A stretch of 64,000 bases of DNA. Source: Anaerolineaceae bacterium (lineage in GTDB: Bacteria > Chloroflexota > Anaerolineae > Aggregatilineales > Phototrophicaceae). A program made the position numbers and the translations under genes. Below, in pieces: positions 1-8,768 of this stretch. The stretch lies in NCBI GenBank assembly GCA_020634135.1, contig JACKCG010000001.1, positions 620,001 to 684,000 of the forward strand, written 5' to 3'. The notes under the pieces are model-generated. The model did not search any database, had not been told where the DNA came from, and saw nothing but the letters and a program-made list of their open reading frames with translations. Positions within the stretch are counted from its first letter, which is position 1, and each line of letters opens with the position of its first letter.

Positions 1-195
1 GCCACACAGATTGCGAGTCAAGAGTACATTGAGCGTGCGCTAACCGAAGCGCACGTGGCGCTTGCTCCCGGCGAAGCTTACGGAAAAGGCGGAAAAAACT
101 ACATCCGGCTGAGTGTAGGTGTATCGGATGATCGTCTGGATCAAGCGCTGGGTCAACTAAAATCCTGGTACACTTCTGCCTACAGATCAGGATAA
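1..195 (+). CDS. Pyridoxal-phosphate aminotransferase, C-terminal end (partial)
   Basis: The reading frame is open from the first base and stops with TAA at 193-195, so only the last 64 residues are present. The tail contains APGEAYG, then a KNYIRLSVGV strand and a final amphipathic helix. This is the usual end of fold-type I class I/II aminotransferases (aspartate or LL-diaminopimelate aminotransferase-like): the small-domain Arg in YIRLS normally binds the substrate alpha-carboxylate. The PLP lysine lies outside the window, so substrate specificity cannot be told. It lies 12 nt upstream of hflX on the same strand and may be co-transcribed with it. Confidence 0.72.
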   Translation, partial: ATQIASQEYIERALTEAHVALAPGEAYGKGGKNYIRLSVGVSDDRLDQALGQLKSWYTSAYRSG

Positions 196-207
196 GCAAG
201 GCCAATT

Positions 208-1533
208 ATGTCGAGACAACATGAGGTAATCAACGCAGAGTATGAACGGGCGTTTGTGGTGGGTGTTGAATTATATGGCACACGGCCATTGTTGACTCTG
301 CAAGACTCGTTAAGTGAGTTGTCGTTGCTTGCAGATACTGCCGGAATGACAGTTGTGGGCCAGGCAACACAAAACCTGCGACACATTGATCCAAATACAT
401 TTATTGGTTCTGGCAAAGCAGAGGAAATCCGCGAGGCTGTGCTCGAAGCACAGGCGCAGGTCATCATTTTTGATGATGAATTGTCTCCACGACATCAGCG
501 CGAGCTTGAAAAAGTGTTTGGGGAAGATATCCGAGTTATTGATCGCACGGTGTTGATTCTGGATATTTTTGCTCAACATGCACGCACTCGTGAAGGTTCA
601 CTACAGGTCGAGCTGGCGCAGTATGAGTACCGTCTACCCCGCTTAACTCGCCAATGGACGCACTTAGTGCGTCAGGCTGGTGGCGGGGCAGCCCGGGGTG
701 GCGCGGCTGGGGTCGGCCTGCGCGGGCCGGGCGAAACACAACTCGAAGTTGACCGGCGCGAGATTCGTCGAAAGATAGACAAACTCAAGACTGATCTGGA
801 GCGTGTTCGTCAGCATCGTCAGCAGCATCGTCAGCAGCGCAGCCGAACCGGTATACCAGTCATTTCATTAGTGGGCTATACCAATGCAGGAAAATCAACG
901 CTGCTTAAGGCATTGACAGGAGATGATATTTACGTGGCCGATCAGTTATTTGCCACACTTGATCCCCTGTCCCGGCGGGTTGATCTTCCTTCCGGGCGGC
1001 AGATTGTCATGACGGATACGGTAGGTTTCATTCAGAAACTGCCCACAACGCTTGTTGCTGCATTTCGCGCAACACTGGAAGAAGTTGCAAATGCGAATCT
1101 GTTGGTACATATTGTAGATGCATCACATCCAAATGCGCCGCAACATATCGAAGCAGTTGAAGATACACTGGCTGAACTTGAGGTGCCACCTATACCGCGT
1201 ATCCTTGTATATAATAAATCCGATTTATTGCCGCCGGGGCAGCCACCTCTTGCTCGCGCTGGAGGGGAAAAGTATGATGCTGAAGTAACGGTTTCGGCGA
1301 TCACTGGCGACGGTGTATCAAATCTTCTATCGGCGATTGAAACTACACTTTCCGCATCCATGCGGCGTGTAACTTTACTTTTTCCGTATGACCGAGGCGA
1401 TCTGTTATCCATGCTTTTTTCATCAGCAACGATTGAATCGCAGGAACACACACCGTCTGGCGCACGGGTTACGGCACACCTCCCACTATTCTTATACGAA
1501 CGTCTGAAAGACTATCTGATTTCGAGCGAATAG
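208..1533 (+). CDS. hflX: GTPase HflX
   Basis: The 441-residue protein has the full HflX layout. An N-terminal nucleotide-binding-like domain is followed by a coiled linker after the family signature GPGETQLEVDRR, then a TRAFAC GTPase domain with P-loop GYTNAGKST, G3 DTVGF and G4 NKSD, and a short C-terminal domain. HflX binds the 50S subunit and splits stalled or hibernating 70S ribosomes under stress (family knowledge). Its length matches the family (E. coli about 426). The ATG at 208 follows a partial aminotransferase by 12 nt, and a small membrane-protein gene follows by 2 nt. There is no hfq or miaA neighbour as in Proteobacteria. Confidence 0.96.
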   Translation: MSRQHEVINAEYERAFVVGVELYGTRPLLTLQDSLSELSLLADTAGMTVVGQATQNLRHIDPNTFIGSGKAEEIREAVLEAQAQVIIFDDELSPRHQRELEKVFGEDIRVIDRTVLILDIFAQHARTREGSLQVELAQYEYRLPRLTRQWTHLVRQAGGGAARGGAAGVGLRGPGETQLEVDRREIRRKIDKLKTDLERVRQHRQQHRQQRSRTGIPVISLVGYTNAGKSTLLKALTGDDIYVADQLFATLDPLSRRVDLPSGRQIVMTDTVGFIQKLPTTLVAAFRATLEEVANANLLVHIVDASHPNAPQHIEAVEDTLAELEVPPIPRILVYNKSDLLPPGQPPLARAGGEKYDAEVTVSAITGDGVSNLLSAIETTLSASMRRVTLLFPYDRGDLLSMLFSSATIESQEHTPSGARVTAHLPLFLYERLKDYLISSE

Positions 1534-1535
1534 AC

Positions 1536-1784
1536 ATGTTCAAGCGAATTGATCGATCCTCTTCATTAGCACGATTGATTGAATGGATAAGTGAGTTTCT
1601 TGCGCGCCGCCGTGGCTTGCCAGTTGTGATTGGTATTGTGTTGGTGGTTGTAAGCTTCGTTATCCAGGTAATTAATGTCTCCGCAAACTCTCAGGTTCTA
1701 CAATTAGCGGGGGTTGTCATTGAGCATATCGGCGTCTTAATTGCATTGATTGGCATGCTGCTTTCTCAGCCACTTGGAAAGTAA
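1536..1784 (+). CDS. Small two-helix membrane protein, unknown
   Basis: This 82-residue protein begins 2 nt after the hflX stop and is probably translationally coupled to it. A basic, amphipathic N-terminus with an RRR cluster near residue 29 precedes two hydrophobic segments (about 30-50 and 56-78) and a short tail, so it should be a small inner-membrane protein with two spans. I recognise no family. Its position suggests co-expression with HflX but gives no function. The ORF is short, but its hydrophobic pattern and tight spacing make it credible. Confidence 0.6.
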   Translation: MFKRIDRSSSLARLIEWISEFLARRRGLPVVIGIVLVVVSFVIQVINVSANSQVLQLAGVVIEHIGVLIALIGMLLSQPLGK

Positions 1785-1807
1785 TAGCACTTCTTTCGCA
1801 TTATATT

Positions 1808-2887
1808 ATGATTGAGTATCGTTTCCTGGATGATATAGCTACCTTTGAACAGGTGGTTGATCTTGAGATTGCTGTTTGGCAGCTTGCTCCCCGTGACGCG
1901 GTTCCTTCCAGTCTGATTCACGCTGTTACGGTTAGTGGCGGGATGTTAGTGGGGGCCTTTGATGACACACGGCTCATTGGAATGGGATTTGCGCTTCCCG
2001 CACGTCAGGGAAGCCAATGGTTGCTCTGGTCACATATGGTTGGCGTTCACCCCGATTACCAGGGTCGTGGTATCGGTCTTGGTTTGAAGCAGATGCAACG
2101 TTCCTGGGCTTTGCAGAATGGTTACAGTACTATTGCATGGACTTTCGATCCTTTGCAGCGGGGAAATGCGAATCTAAACCTACATTTATTGGGCGCTGTG
2201 TCAAATGCATATCATGTGAACTTTTATGGCGAAATGACCGATGGTATTAATGCAGGGCTTCCGTCCGATCGGCTTGAGATCACCTGGCATCTAAAAAACA
2301 AACGGGTCGCGCGTCTGTCTGATGGCGGCCCCCCTTCCCCACTTACAAGAAACTACCCTGAAGATGCATTCCTTTTGTATAACGCAGGCGACGATACGCC
2401 GCAGGTAAAACCACTCGACTCATCATTCTCCTATATTTTCGCAGAAGTACCCATGAATCTCACGGCTTTGAAACAAACGAATCCGCAGCGAGCATACGAT
2501 TGGCGAATGGCTCAGCGGCAGGCACTGCAATCTGCGTTTACTGCTGGTTATACTGCTGTTGATTTTATCAGTACAGAAAACCGTGCTTTTTACATCCTCC
2601 AAGCCCCCCAGGTCTGGTACATGTATGTTCTGCAATGTAGTGATACAAGTCTATACACGGGTATCGCCGTTGATGTTTATCGGCGCGTTACGCAGCATAA
2701 CGCGGGCCGTGGAGCGGCATATACGGCAGCGCGGCGCCCCGTAAAATGTGTTGCAGCCTGGCGTTTTCTGGGACGTAGTGCTGCGCTAAAAGCTGAAGCA
2801 GCATTCAAGAGGTTGAGTCGTCAGAAGAAGCAGCAGTATATTGATATGAAGAAACCTTATCAAGACGCCCCTTTTGTATTTGACTGA
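1808..2887 (+). CDS. GNAT acetyltransferase fused to GIY-YIG domain
   Basis: The 359-residue protein has two recognisable parts. Residues 1 to about 265 look like the COG3375-type GNAT family: the acetyl-CoA loop VHPDYQGRGIG is at 80-90, followed by WTFDPLQRGNANLN, which is typical of that family. Residues about 270-345 form a compact GIY-YIG domain of the UPF0213 kind. They contain the YVLQC and LYTG strands, an Arg in the helix DVYRRVTQHN and a Glu in LKAEAAFK, which are the expected Tyr, Arg and Glu catalytic residues. Both are normally separate proteins. A sequencing frameshift is unlikely to be the cause because one frame covers both domains. The substrate of either half is unknown; the nuclease half may act on nucleic acid. 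Confidence 0.82.
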   Translation: MIEYRFLDDIATFEQVVDLEIAVWQLAPRDAVPSSLIHAVTVSGGMLVGAFDDTRLIGMGFALPARQGSQWLLWSHMVGVHPDYQGRGIGLGLKQMQRSWALQNGYSTIAWTFDPLQRGNANLNLHLLGAVSNAYHVNFYGEMTDGINAGLPSDRLEITWHLKNKRVARLSDGGPPSPLTRNYPEDAFLLYNAGDDTPQVKPLDSSFSYIFAEVPMNLTALKQTNPQRAYDWRMAQRQALQSAFTAGYTAVDFISTENRAFYILQAPQVWYMYVLQCSDTSLYTGIAVDVYRRVTQHNAGRGAAYTAARRPVKCVAAWRFLGRSAALKAEAAFKRLSRQKKQQYIDMKKPYQDAPFVFD

Positions 2888-3020
2888 TACCTTCTCATTG
2901 TTGGATCTGACCGAGCAAAACTGGCAATATTTTGTATACTTGTTAAGATATTATGGCTGGCGGCGTCCGAATAACTGCCAGTATAATATTGTACTGCTGA
3001 TCTTTTTTTGGAGGAGAACC

Positions 3021-3806
3021 ATGTCTCGCACTAAAGCAATACTGTTATTTCTTTCCGTACTCCTGATTGCAGTGCCGGTGTTCGGTACTATCGCACAAGA
3101 CGCGTCTCCCGCTTGGCCTGATCTTGGCGGTCGCGAAATCGTGATCGCTGTAGAAAATGCCTATCCTCCCTATAACTTCTACAATGAAAATAACGAGGCT
3201 GTCGGCTGGGATTATGATACGTTCAATGCAATATGCGCGCTGTTAAATTGCGTCCCGGTTTTTGAAGAAGTCGGTTGGGATGGCATGTTGGCGGGTATTG
3301 CTACTGGTCAGTGGGATGTTGCAGGTGATGGCATCACCTACACTGTCGCCCGCGATGAGAGTGTAGATTTCTCCAGTCTCTATCAGGCATACGATGAAGC
3401 ATTGCTCGTACGCGAGGGTGAAGACCGGTTCACGGATCCTGAGAGCCTAAAGGCTCTGCCCGAATATCGTGTGGCAACACAGGTCGGCACGACTAATGAA
3501 ATTACCGCAAAGAGCCTTTTTGCCGAAGACCGAGTGTTGAGCTTTGACACTTTTGGTGCTGCCATTGAAGCACTGCTGAACGATGATGTGGATGCAGTGG
3601 TTGTAGACCGCCCTGCTGCTGAGGGATATATTGAGGCACAAGGCGGCATGATGACTCTGCCGGGTTCGCTGGCCGGCATTGAAGGTCTGGCATTTGCGTT
3701 CCCGCCAGGCAGCGAACTGGTCCCCTACATCAATGCGGCTATGTGGTCGCTTCAGGCTACTGGTGAATGGGATGCCATTTATGTGAAGTGGTTCGAGTCG
3801 AATTAA
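3021..3806 (+). CDS. Amino-acid ABC transporter, substrate-binding protein
   Basis: This is a 261-residue family 3 extracellular solute-binding protein. The frame is open further upstream, but the ATG at 3021 follows a strong ribosome site (GGAGGAG, 3010-3016) and begins a clean signal peptide (basic MSRTK, hydrophobic core, likely cleavage near residue 25). The mature part starts with REIVIAVENAYPPYNF, the usual first strand of polar-amino-acid binding proteins, and continues with GWDYD and GWDGMLAGI. It should capture an amino acid outside the membrane and deliver it to the permease and ATPase encoded next. A hairpin terminator sits just after the gene. The ligand cannot be read from sequence. 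Confidence 0.9.
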   Translation: MSRTKAILLFLSVLLIAVPVFGTIAQDASPAWPDLGGREIVIAVENAYPPYNFYNENNEAVGWDYDTFNAICALLNCVPVFEEVGWDGMLAGIATGQWDVAGDGITYTVARDESVDFSSLYQAYDEALLVREGEDRFTDPESLKALPEYRVATQVGTTNEITAKSLFAEDRVLSFDTFGAAIEALLNDDVDAVVVDRPAAEGYIEAQGGMMTLPGSLAGIEGLAFAFPPGSELVPYINAAMWSLQATGEWDAIYVKWFESN

Positions 3807-3831
3807 CGCTTCGCAAGTGGATGTAGTGTGC

Positions 3832-3869
3832 TGCGAGGTGGGTGATGGCGACTCACCTCGCACTTTTTT
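3832..3869 (+). terminator. Hairpin with T-run between binding protein and permease genes
   Basis: TGCGAGGTG (3832-3840) pairs with CACCTCGCA (3854-3862), extended inward by GGGT/ACTC with one wobble, and is followed by six T (3864-3869). It lies inside an apparent ABC operon. Partial termination here would yield more binding protein than permease, a common arrangement in such operons. Confidence 0.75.
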
Positions 3870-3901
3870 AATACACGAAGATTTATTCAAGGGATTGTGT
3901 G

Positions 3902-4771
3902 ATGGTCAGTTCGGAACGTTCAAGCAACCAACTGATAAAGCAGATAGGACAGCGCTTTAGCCGACGCGGTTGGCTGTTAGCTTTCTTCCTGCTCGATTTA
4001 TTGATTATTTATGGAATTTTCAACAATGACAAGCTTATAGATGCCTGGAATTTTGTTATCCGGGGTATCGGGGTAACAATTCAGATTACTATTTGGGCAT
4101 TTGTATTTGCCTTGATTATTGGCCTAATAACAGCGTTTGGCCGTATATCGAAGAATGTATTGATTTATAATGTTGCTACCTTCTATGTTGAGATATTTCG
4201 CGGTCTACCATTGTTGGTAATTATTCTGATCTTTGCCTTTGTTGTAACTCCGGCAATCGTTGACTGGATTGCTCAGTCGCCTTTCGATGATGTTGTTCAA
4301 GTAATCTTTGGCGCGAACCCAGAGACAATTTCAACCACAGCTTTGCGAACACGAGACATCGACTCTGTCTGGCGTATTATGTTGGCTTTTGCGTTGACCT
4401 ATGGCGCTTTTATGTCGGAGGTCTTTCGCGCCGGTATTGAGAGTATCGGTCATGGACAGATGGAAGCTGCCCGCTCATTGGGGATGACCTATGTACAGGC
4501 AATGCGATTCATTATTCTGCCACAGGCGGTGCGGAATGTTTTGCCTGCCCTGGCAAACAACTTTGTCTTCCTGTTAAAAGATACTTCTCTGGCATCGGTT
4601 GTAGCTGTTCCGGAAATTTCGCAACTCACACGGCAGTATTCGAGTAATAACTTCCGTTATCCAGAGGGTTTGCTGGTGCTGTCATTTATTTACGCGAACC
4701 TGACGATAGTTTTATCTACTATTGCGAATTATTTGGAGATTAGTCTCCAGGCTGAGAAGCGGGAGGGTTAA
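3902..4771 (+). CDS. Amino-acid ABC transporter permease
   Basis: This roughly 289-residue inner-membrane protein of the His/Glu/Gln permease family has an N-terminal span near residues 20-40, then about five more spans. The cytoplasmic EAA loop reads EAARSLGMTYVQAMRFIILPQA, shown here in part as EAARSLGM and RFIILPQA; it docks to the ATPase. I favour ATG 3902 over the in-frame GTG at 3899 because AAGGGA (3889-3894) is better spaced for it. It is preceded by the binding protein plus a terminator-like hairpin and followed by the ATPase after 5 nt. It most likely works as a homodimer, since no second permease gene is present. Confidence 0.9.
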   Translation: MVSSERSSNQLIKQIGQRFSRRGWLLAFFLLDLLIIYGIFNNDKLIDAWNFVIRGIGVTIQITIWAFVFALIIGLITAFGRISKNVLIYNVATFYVEIFRGLPLLVIILIFAFVVTPAIVDWIAQSPFDDVVQVIFGANPETISTTALRTRDIDSVWRIMLAFALTYGAFMSEVFRAGIESIGHGQMEAARSLGMTYVQAMRFIILPQAVRNVLPALANNFVFLLKDTSLASVVAVPEISQLTRQYSSNNFRYPEGLLVLSFIYANLTIVLSTIANYLEISLQAEKREG

Positions 4772-4776
4772 TCACA

Positions 4777-5517
4777 TTGGATAAGTCACCAATTATCAGT
4801 ATGAAGAACATCTCGAAGACTTTTGGCGGTTTTGTGCAGGCATTAAGAAATGTGAGTTTGGATGTTTATGCGGGCGAGGTTGTGGTTATTATTGGCCCCA
4901 GTGGTTCAGGTAAAAGCACGCTGCTTCGCTGCATAAATCATCTGGAGACTGCTGATACCGGTGAAATATGGGTGGATGGCATCCACCTTACACACAAGTC
5001 TACGGATATTAATAAGATACGCGCCGAAGTTGGCATGGTCTTTCAGCAGTTTAATCTGTTTCCTCACAAGACGGCATTAGAGAATGTTATGCTGGCGCAG
5101 CAGGTTGTTCGGAAACGTGACCGATCTGAAGCTGAGCGCGTTGCTCGTATTCAGCTTGAAAAGGTGGGCATTCCCGAAAAAGCGGATGTCTACCCTGCTA
5201 AGCTTTCAGGTGGTCAGCAGCAGCGCGTTGCTATCGCGCGGGCACTGGCGATGAATCCAAAGATTATGCTGTTTGACGAACCAACATCTGCGCTTGATCC
5301 AGAGATGATTAAAGAAGTTTTGGATGTAATGCTGGATCTTGCCAAAGAAGGAATGACGATGGTCGTTGTTACTCATGAGATGGGATTTGCGCGGGCGGCA
5401 GCTGATCGAGTTGTCTTTATGGATGAAGGACGAAAGATTGAGGAAACGACACCGGTTGCTCTATTTGAGAATCCCGAGCATGAGCGTCTGAAATTGTTTT
5501 TGAGCAAGATTCTATAG
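4777..5517 (+). CDS. Amino-acid ABC transporter ATPase (GlnQ/HisP type)
   Basis: The 246-residue ATPase has Walker A GPSGSGKST, Q-loop VFQQFNLFPH, signature LSGGQQQRVAIARAL, Walker B IMLFDEP and the H-loop VVTHEMGFA. The QQFNLFPH string is typical of polar-amino-acid transporters. Its start is TTG at 4777, supported by GGGAGGG at 4761-4767 with a 9-nt spacer. It powers uptake through the permease encoded immediately upstream. A long symmetrical hairpin ends the operon at 5540-5576. Confidence 0.94.
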   Translation: MDKSPIISMKNISKTFGGFVQALRNVSLDVYAGEVVVIIGPSGSGKSTLLRCINHLETADTGEIWVDGIHLTHKSTDINKIRAEVGMVFQQFNLFPHKTALENVMLAQQVVRKRDRSEAERVARIQLEKVGIPEKADVYPAKLSGGQQQRVAIARALAMNPKIMLFDEPTSALDPEMIKEVLDVMLDLAKEGMTMVVVTHEMGFARAAADRVVFMDEGRKIEETTPVALFENPEHERLKLFLSKIL

Positions 5518-5539
5518 GTGTGAAATTCAGGGTCATAAG

Positions 5540-5576
5540 AAGGGATACTTATCCGCACGGTGGATAAGTATCCCTT
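5540..5576. terminator. Bidirectional terminator between convergent genes
   Basis: A perfect 15-bp inverted repeat joins AAGGGATACTTATCC (5540-5554) to its complement (5562-5576) across a 7-nt loop. It lies between the plus-strand ABC operon end (5517) and the minus-strand histidine kinase end (5614). Flanking T-tracts are short in both directions, so its efficiency is uncertain. Confidence 0.75.
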
Positions 5577-5613
5577 TGTGTCTTGAGTTAAATTTTCCGG
5601 GTTCATTTATTCT

Positions 5614-7836
5614 TTAATGCGGGTGTGTAGAAGACGGGACTCTAATAAAAAACCTCGTTCCTTTCCCTTCCTCGCTTTCTAGCCACACCTTGCCTTCGTG
5701 ATTTTCTACGATGGTTTTAACTAAACTCAAACCCAGACCAGAACCGCTAATATGTCCAGCCCCCTTTTGTCCCTGTTGTCCTCCTCGGAAGAATCGATCA
5801 AAGACATACGGTTGTAGTGCTAAGGGAATACCGATTCCATGGTCATCTACTTCAAATTGCAGGCCATTCTGGTAAATCTTAGCTCGAATGTAGACAATTG
5901 AACCGGCAGAAGAGAATTTAATTGCATTTTCTAGTAAATTGATTAGAGCTCTCCTAAATTGCTCGTTATTACCTAAAAATTCAGGTAAATCAGCTTCTAT
6001 CTCAGAAATCAACTCGATCTCTTTGTCCTGTGCTAGGAATTGTAGTTCTTCAACAGCGTCTTGGACGATATCTGCTGGGTAGCATACTTCTTGTGAGAAT
6101 ACTGCCATCTTGATACGTTCTAAATCTAATATGCCGGAGATGATGCGGTTCATACGTAAAAGCTGTTTCTCGATGATTTGTGTTGTCTCACGTATTCTTG
6201 AATGGTCGTTGATATTTATGTCATCTGTTAGTAAGTCGAGATTTGCTAGAGCAGCTTGTAGTGGGTTTTTTAAATCGTGGCTGGTCATACGTATCATCTC
6301 GCTTTGTAGTCTATCTAGTTCTTTGAGTTGGGTAATATCGTTTAAAACACCTACCCACCCTTCTGTTCTGCCTAATCGGGCTAAGTGGCAGAGATATATT
6401 TTATTTTTGATCTCAATTTCATAAGTATGTACCTTATGTGTCCGTAGATCTCGTAGAACGTCGCGATATGATGATGGCAGTGTATCTGTGGAAACAATGT
6501 CTAGCAGAGCGCTGCTAGAGCCTGGTTCTTCTGTATCTATAAGTTTCTGGGCTGCTGGGTTTGCAAAGATTAAGTGGAACTTACGGTCTACTGCAATGAC
6601 AGGGTTTTCCGTGCTGGTTAGGACTGTTTCTAGTCGGCTGCGGGCAGCTTCTACTTGTTCTGCTAGTTTCTGTTGTTGTTTGAATAAATGACTATGCGAA
6701 ATTGCTGTGGCGGCCTGTGCACCGAGCATTTCCAACAAGGGTACGTCTTCTTCGTGCAGTAATCGCCCTTGCCGCCCGGTGATAACCATCAAAATGCCTA
6801 TTGTCTCACCCGCATAGATTAACGGGACAGAAATGACCGAGCCAAAAGTCTCTCGCGACAAAGGTAGATCCGACTCCCGTTTCCAATCGCGTCCATAATT
6901 CTCCAAAAAAATGGATTTTCGGGTTTGTGCCACTGAACCGGCCACACCATAACCCAGAGGGATACGAACATCAATGTATTGACGAGGCAGGTTATAAACC
7001 GCTGCTAATTGAAGCATCCCTTCCTTATTGAGGAAAATCCCGGCACCATCCGCCTCCAGCCATCTCGCAGCCTGAATTGTGATCTGGTTCAAGACCGTAT
7101 CAATTGATAGTTGGCTAATAATTGCCAGGCTCACCTTATGCATTGCTTCCACCTGAGCAATGCGATCAGCCAACGGAGTAATGATCTCCTGGCGCAGCAC
7201 CCCGAAACTAATAACTAGCGCAGCTACCGAAGCGGTATTCACCGCAATGCCGGTTATTTGAAGTTCGGGATTCAAAAAACCGACACTCTGCCCGACGATA
7301 AATAGCAACAACCCCAAAACCAAACCCCGTGAACGCATTTTGCGACGGAAACGCCACAGGAAATATAGAGAGATTCCATCAAAAACCAAATAAAACAATG
7401 CCGACAACGATTGAAACCGGTACGTTACAATGCCATCCACAACTACATTCATAGTCGGTTGCTGGTTATTAACAATCAGAACACCTTGATACAACAACAC
7501 AACAATCAAACCCGCAAAAGCCTGTAAGCGAAAGCGTCGCGTATGTATGCCCGCCAGAATAGCGGTCAAAGCATAGACCGCAATACTCGACCCAATGAAC
7601 CCCAATTCCATCAAACTAATCGCAAACGGTAATAAAGAGAATCCGACATCCACAAGGGAAAAAGCAATTGCCATCAAAGAACCCACGTTCCAGAGCGTGA
7701 CCAACACCAAAAACACCGCAAAAACCTGATTCACCTCTTTCCTGGCATCATGCCACAAGACAATCAGCAAAAACCCCAGCGATAACGCAAGAGTCAGGCC
7801 GTTTATGAGAAGGGTAATGGCACCTAGTGGGATCAT
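5614..7836 (-). CDS. Membrane sensor histidine kinase with GAF and PAS domains
   Basis: The 740-residue kinase has an N-terminal block of about seven or eight membrane spans (residues 5-215), reminiscent of 7TM-like sensor modules. It is followed by a GAF domain (about 230-380), a PAS domain (about 405-505), HisKA with phosphoacceptor His520 in MTSHDLKNP, and a HATPase domain. The last shows the N box NLLENAIKF, G1 DHGIGIP, F box FDRFFRG and G2 GSGLGLSL. It should autophosphorylate in response to a membrane or cytoplasmic ligand and pass phosphate to the regulator encoded 27 nt upstream. No Shine-Dalgarno sequence is obvious, fitting translation coupled to the regulator. The signal is unknown. 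Confidence 0.92.
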   Translation of the reverse strand: MIPLGAITLLINGLTLALSLGFLLIVLWHDARKEVNQVFAVFLVLVTLWNVGSLMAIAFSLVDVGFSLLPFAISLMELGFIGSSIAVYALTAILAGIHTRRFRLQAFAGLIVVLLYQGVLIVNNQQPTMNVVVDGIVTYRFQSLSALFYLVFDGISLYFLWRFRRKMRSRGLVLGLLLFIVGQSVGFLNPELQITGIAVNTASVAALVISFGVLRQEIITPLADRIAQVEAMHKVSLAIISQLSIDTVLNQITIQAARWLEADGAGIFLNKEGMLQLAAVYNLPRQYIDVRIPLGYGVAGSVAQTRKSIFLENYGRDWKRESDLPLSRETFGSVISVPLIYAGETIGILMVITGRQGRLLHEEDVPLLEMLGAQAATAISHSHLFKQQQKLAEQVEAARSRLETVLTSTENPVIAVDRKFHLIFANPAAQKLIDTEEPGSSSALLDIVSTDTLPSSYRDVLRDLRTHKVHTYEIEIKNKIYLCHLARLGRTEGWVGVLNDITQLKELDRLQSEMIRMTSHDLKNPLQAALANLDLLTDDININDHSRIRETTQIIEKQLLRMNRIISGILDLERIKMAVFSQEVCYPADIVQDAVEELQFLAQDKEIELISEIEADLPEFLGNNEQFRRALINLLENAIKFSSAGSIVYIRAKIYQNGLQFEVDDHGIGIPLALQPYVFDRFFRGGQQGQKGAGHISGSGLGLSLVKTIVENHEGKVWLESEEGKGTRFFIRVPSSTHPH

Positions 7837-7863
7837 AAAGCAACAACTAATACGTAAACAGGC

Positions 7864-8586
7864 TCACGGATTTTTAGATATACCCGGAGCCTGTTTCTCA
7901 AAGCGATAACCAATACGATGTTCTGTCAAAATATATACTGGATTCGATGGGTCAGCCTCAACTTTTCGTCGCAATTGACTAATATAAACTCTGGGGTAAT
8001 AAACATCATCAATATATTCCTGCCCCCAAACCTGTTCCAACAAATCACGCTGAGAGACGACCCGACCAGCATTCTCCAACAGCACAGCCAACAATTTGAA
8101 CTCTGTCGGCGTCAGGTGTACCTTACGGCCATCCACATGCACCTGTCTCCGATGTAAATCAATGCTCAAATAGCCATCATTATATCCCTGCTCTGCTTCC
8201 GAACTCCCTACTTGAGACCGGCGCAGCAGTGCATTGACCCGCGCAGCAAATTCATTCAAGCGAATTGGCTTAATAAGATACTCGTCTGCGCCCGCGTTCA
8301 ATCCCTCAATCACATCATCTTCGGTGATGGCCTGGGCAGAAAGCATCATAACGGGGGTACCAGCTACTTCACGAATCCGGCGGCATACTGTCATCCCATC
8401 CATCCCACCGGGCATAACAATATCCAGAACCACCAGATCGGGGCGTTCAGCATGAAAAGCACGCAGGCCCTCTAACCCGTCACCACTCAACACGACCTCA
8501 AACCCTTCACGCTGCAACTTGCGCCCAAGCGCATCACGAATCGCTTGTTCATCATCAACAATAAGCACCTTCATATACCCCCCCAT
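7864..8586 (-). CDS. OmpR/PhoB-family response regulator
   Basis: The 240-residue regulator has a receiver domain with the acidic pair in LIVDDEQ, the phosphoacceptor Asp in LVVLDIVMP (near residue 55), and the conserved Lys in YLIKP. A winged-helix DNA-binding domain follows, with LTPTEFKLLAVL and a C-terminal hairpin HRIGYRF. It is first in a two-gene operon with the histidine kinase and divergent from the large lipoprotein gene, which it might control (inference). ATG 8586 has GGAAG about 8 nt upstream. An internal ATG at 8574 (MKVLIVDD) is the alternative and would sit 3 nt behind a run of seven G. Confidence 0.92.
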   Translation of the reverse strand: MGGYMKVLIVDDEQAIRDALGRKLQREGFEVVLSGDGLEGLRAFHAERPDLVVLDIVMPGGMDGMTVCRRIREVAGTPVMMLSAQAITEDDVIEGLNAGADEYLIKPIRLNEFAARVNALLRRSQVGSSEAEQGYNDGYLSIDLHRRQVHVDGRKVHLTPTEFKLLAVLLENAGRVVSQRDLLEQVWGQEYIDDVYYPRVYISQLRRKVEADPSNPVYILTEHRIGYRFEKQAPGISKNP

Positions 8587-8708
8587 CTACCGGTCTTCCA
8601 GAGTGATTAATAGGGAACATTTATAGCAATAGTGTATCATCACACCGTTCACGTCACAAGCAGGCGGGTGATAGTCTACTGCCCGTCAGGTACAAATTCT
8701 CCATAAAC

Positions 8709-8717
8709 TGTTATAAT
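8709..8717 (+). promoter_or_regulatory. Extended -10 promoter element
   Basis: TGTTATAAT fits the extended -10 consensus TGnTATAAT, about 50 nt before the lipoprotein ATG at 8769. No good -35 hexamer is seen, as expected for extended -10 promoters. The same nonamer precedes two other genes in the window. Confidence 0.55.
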
Positions 8718-8768
8718 TTAATGTAGACTCACTCTTATCGGAACCCAAATTAAAGAAAGGGCTTTTTC

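Noticed and set aside
2874..3020. N-terminal extension of the binding protein frame
   Set aside because: It overlaps the previous gene and would bury the signal peptide; the GGAGGAG site decides for ATG 3021.
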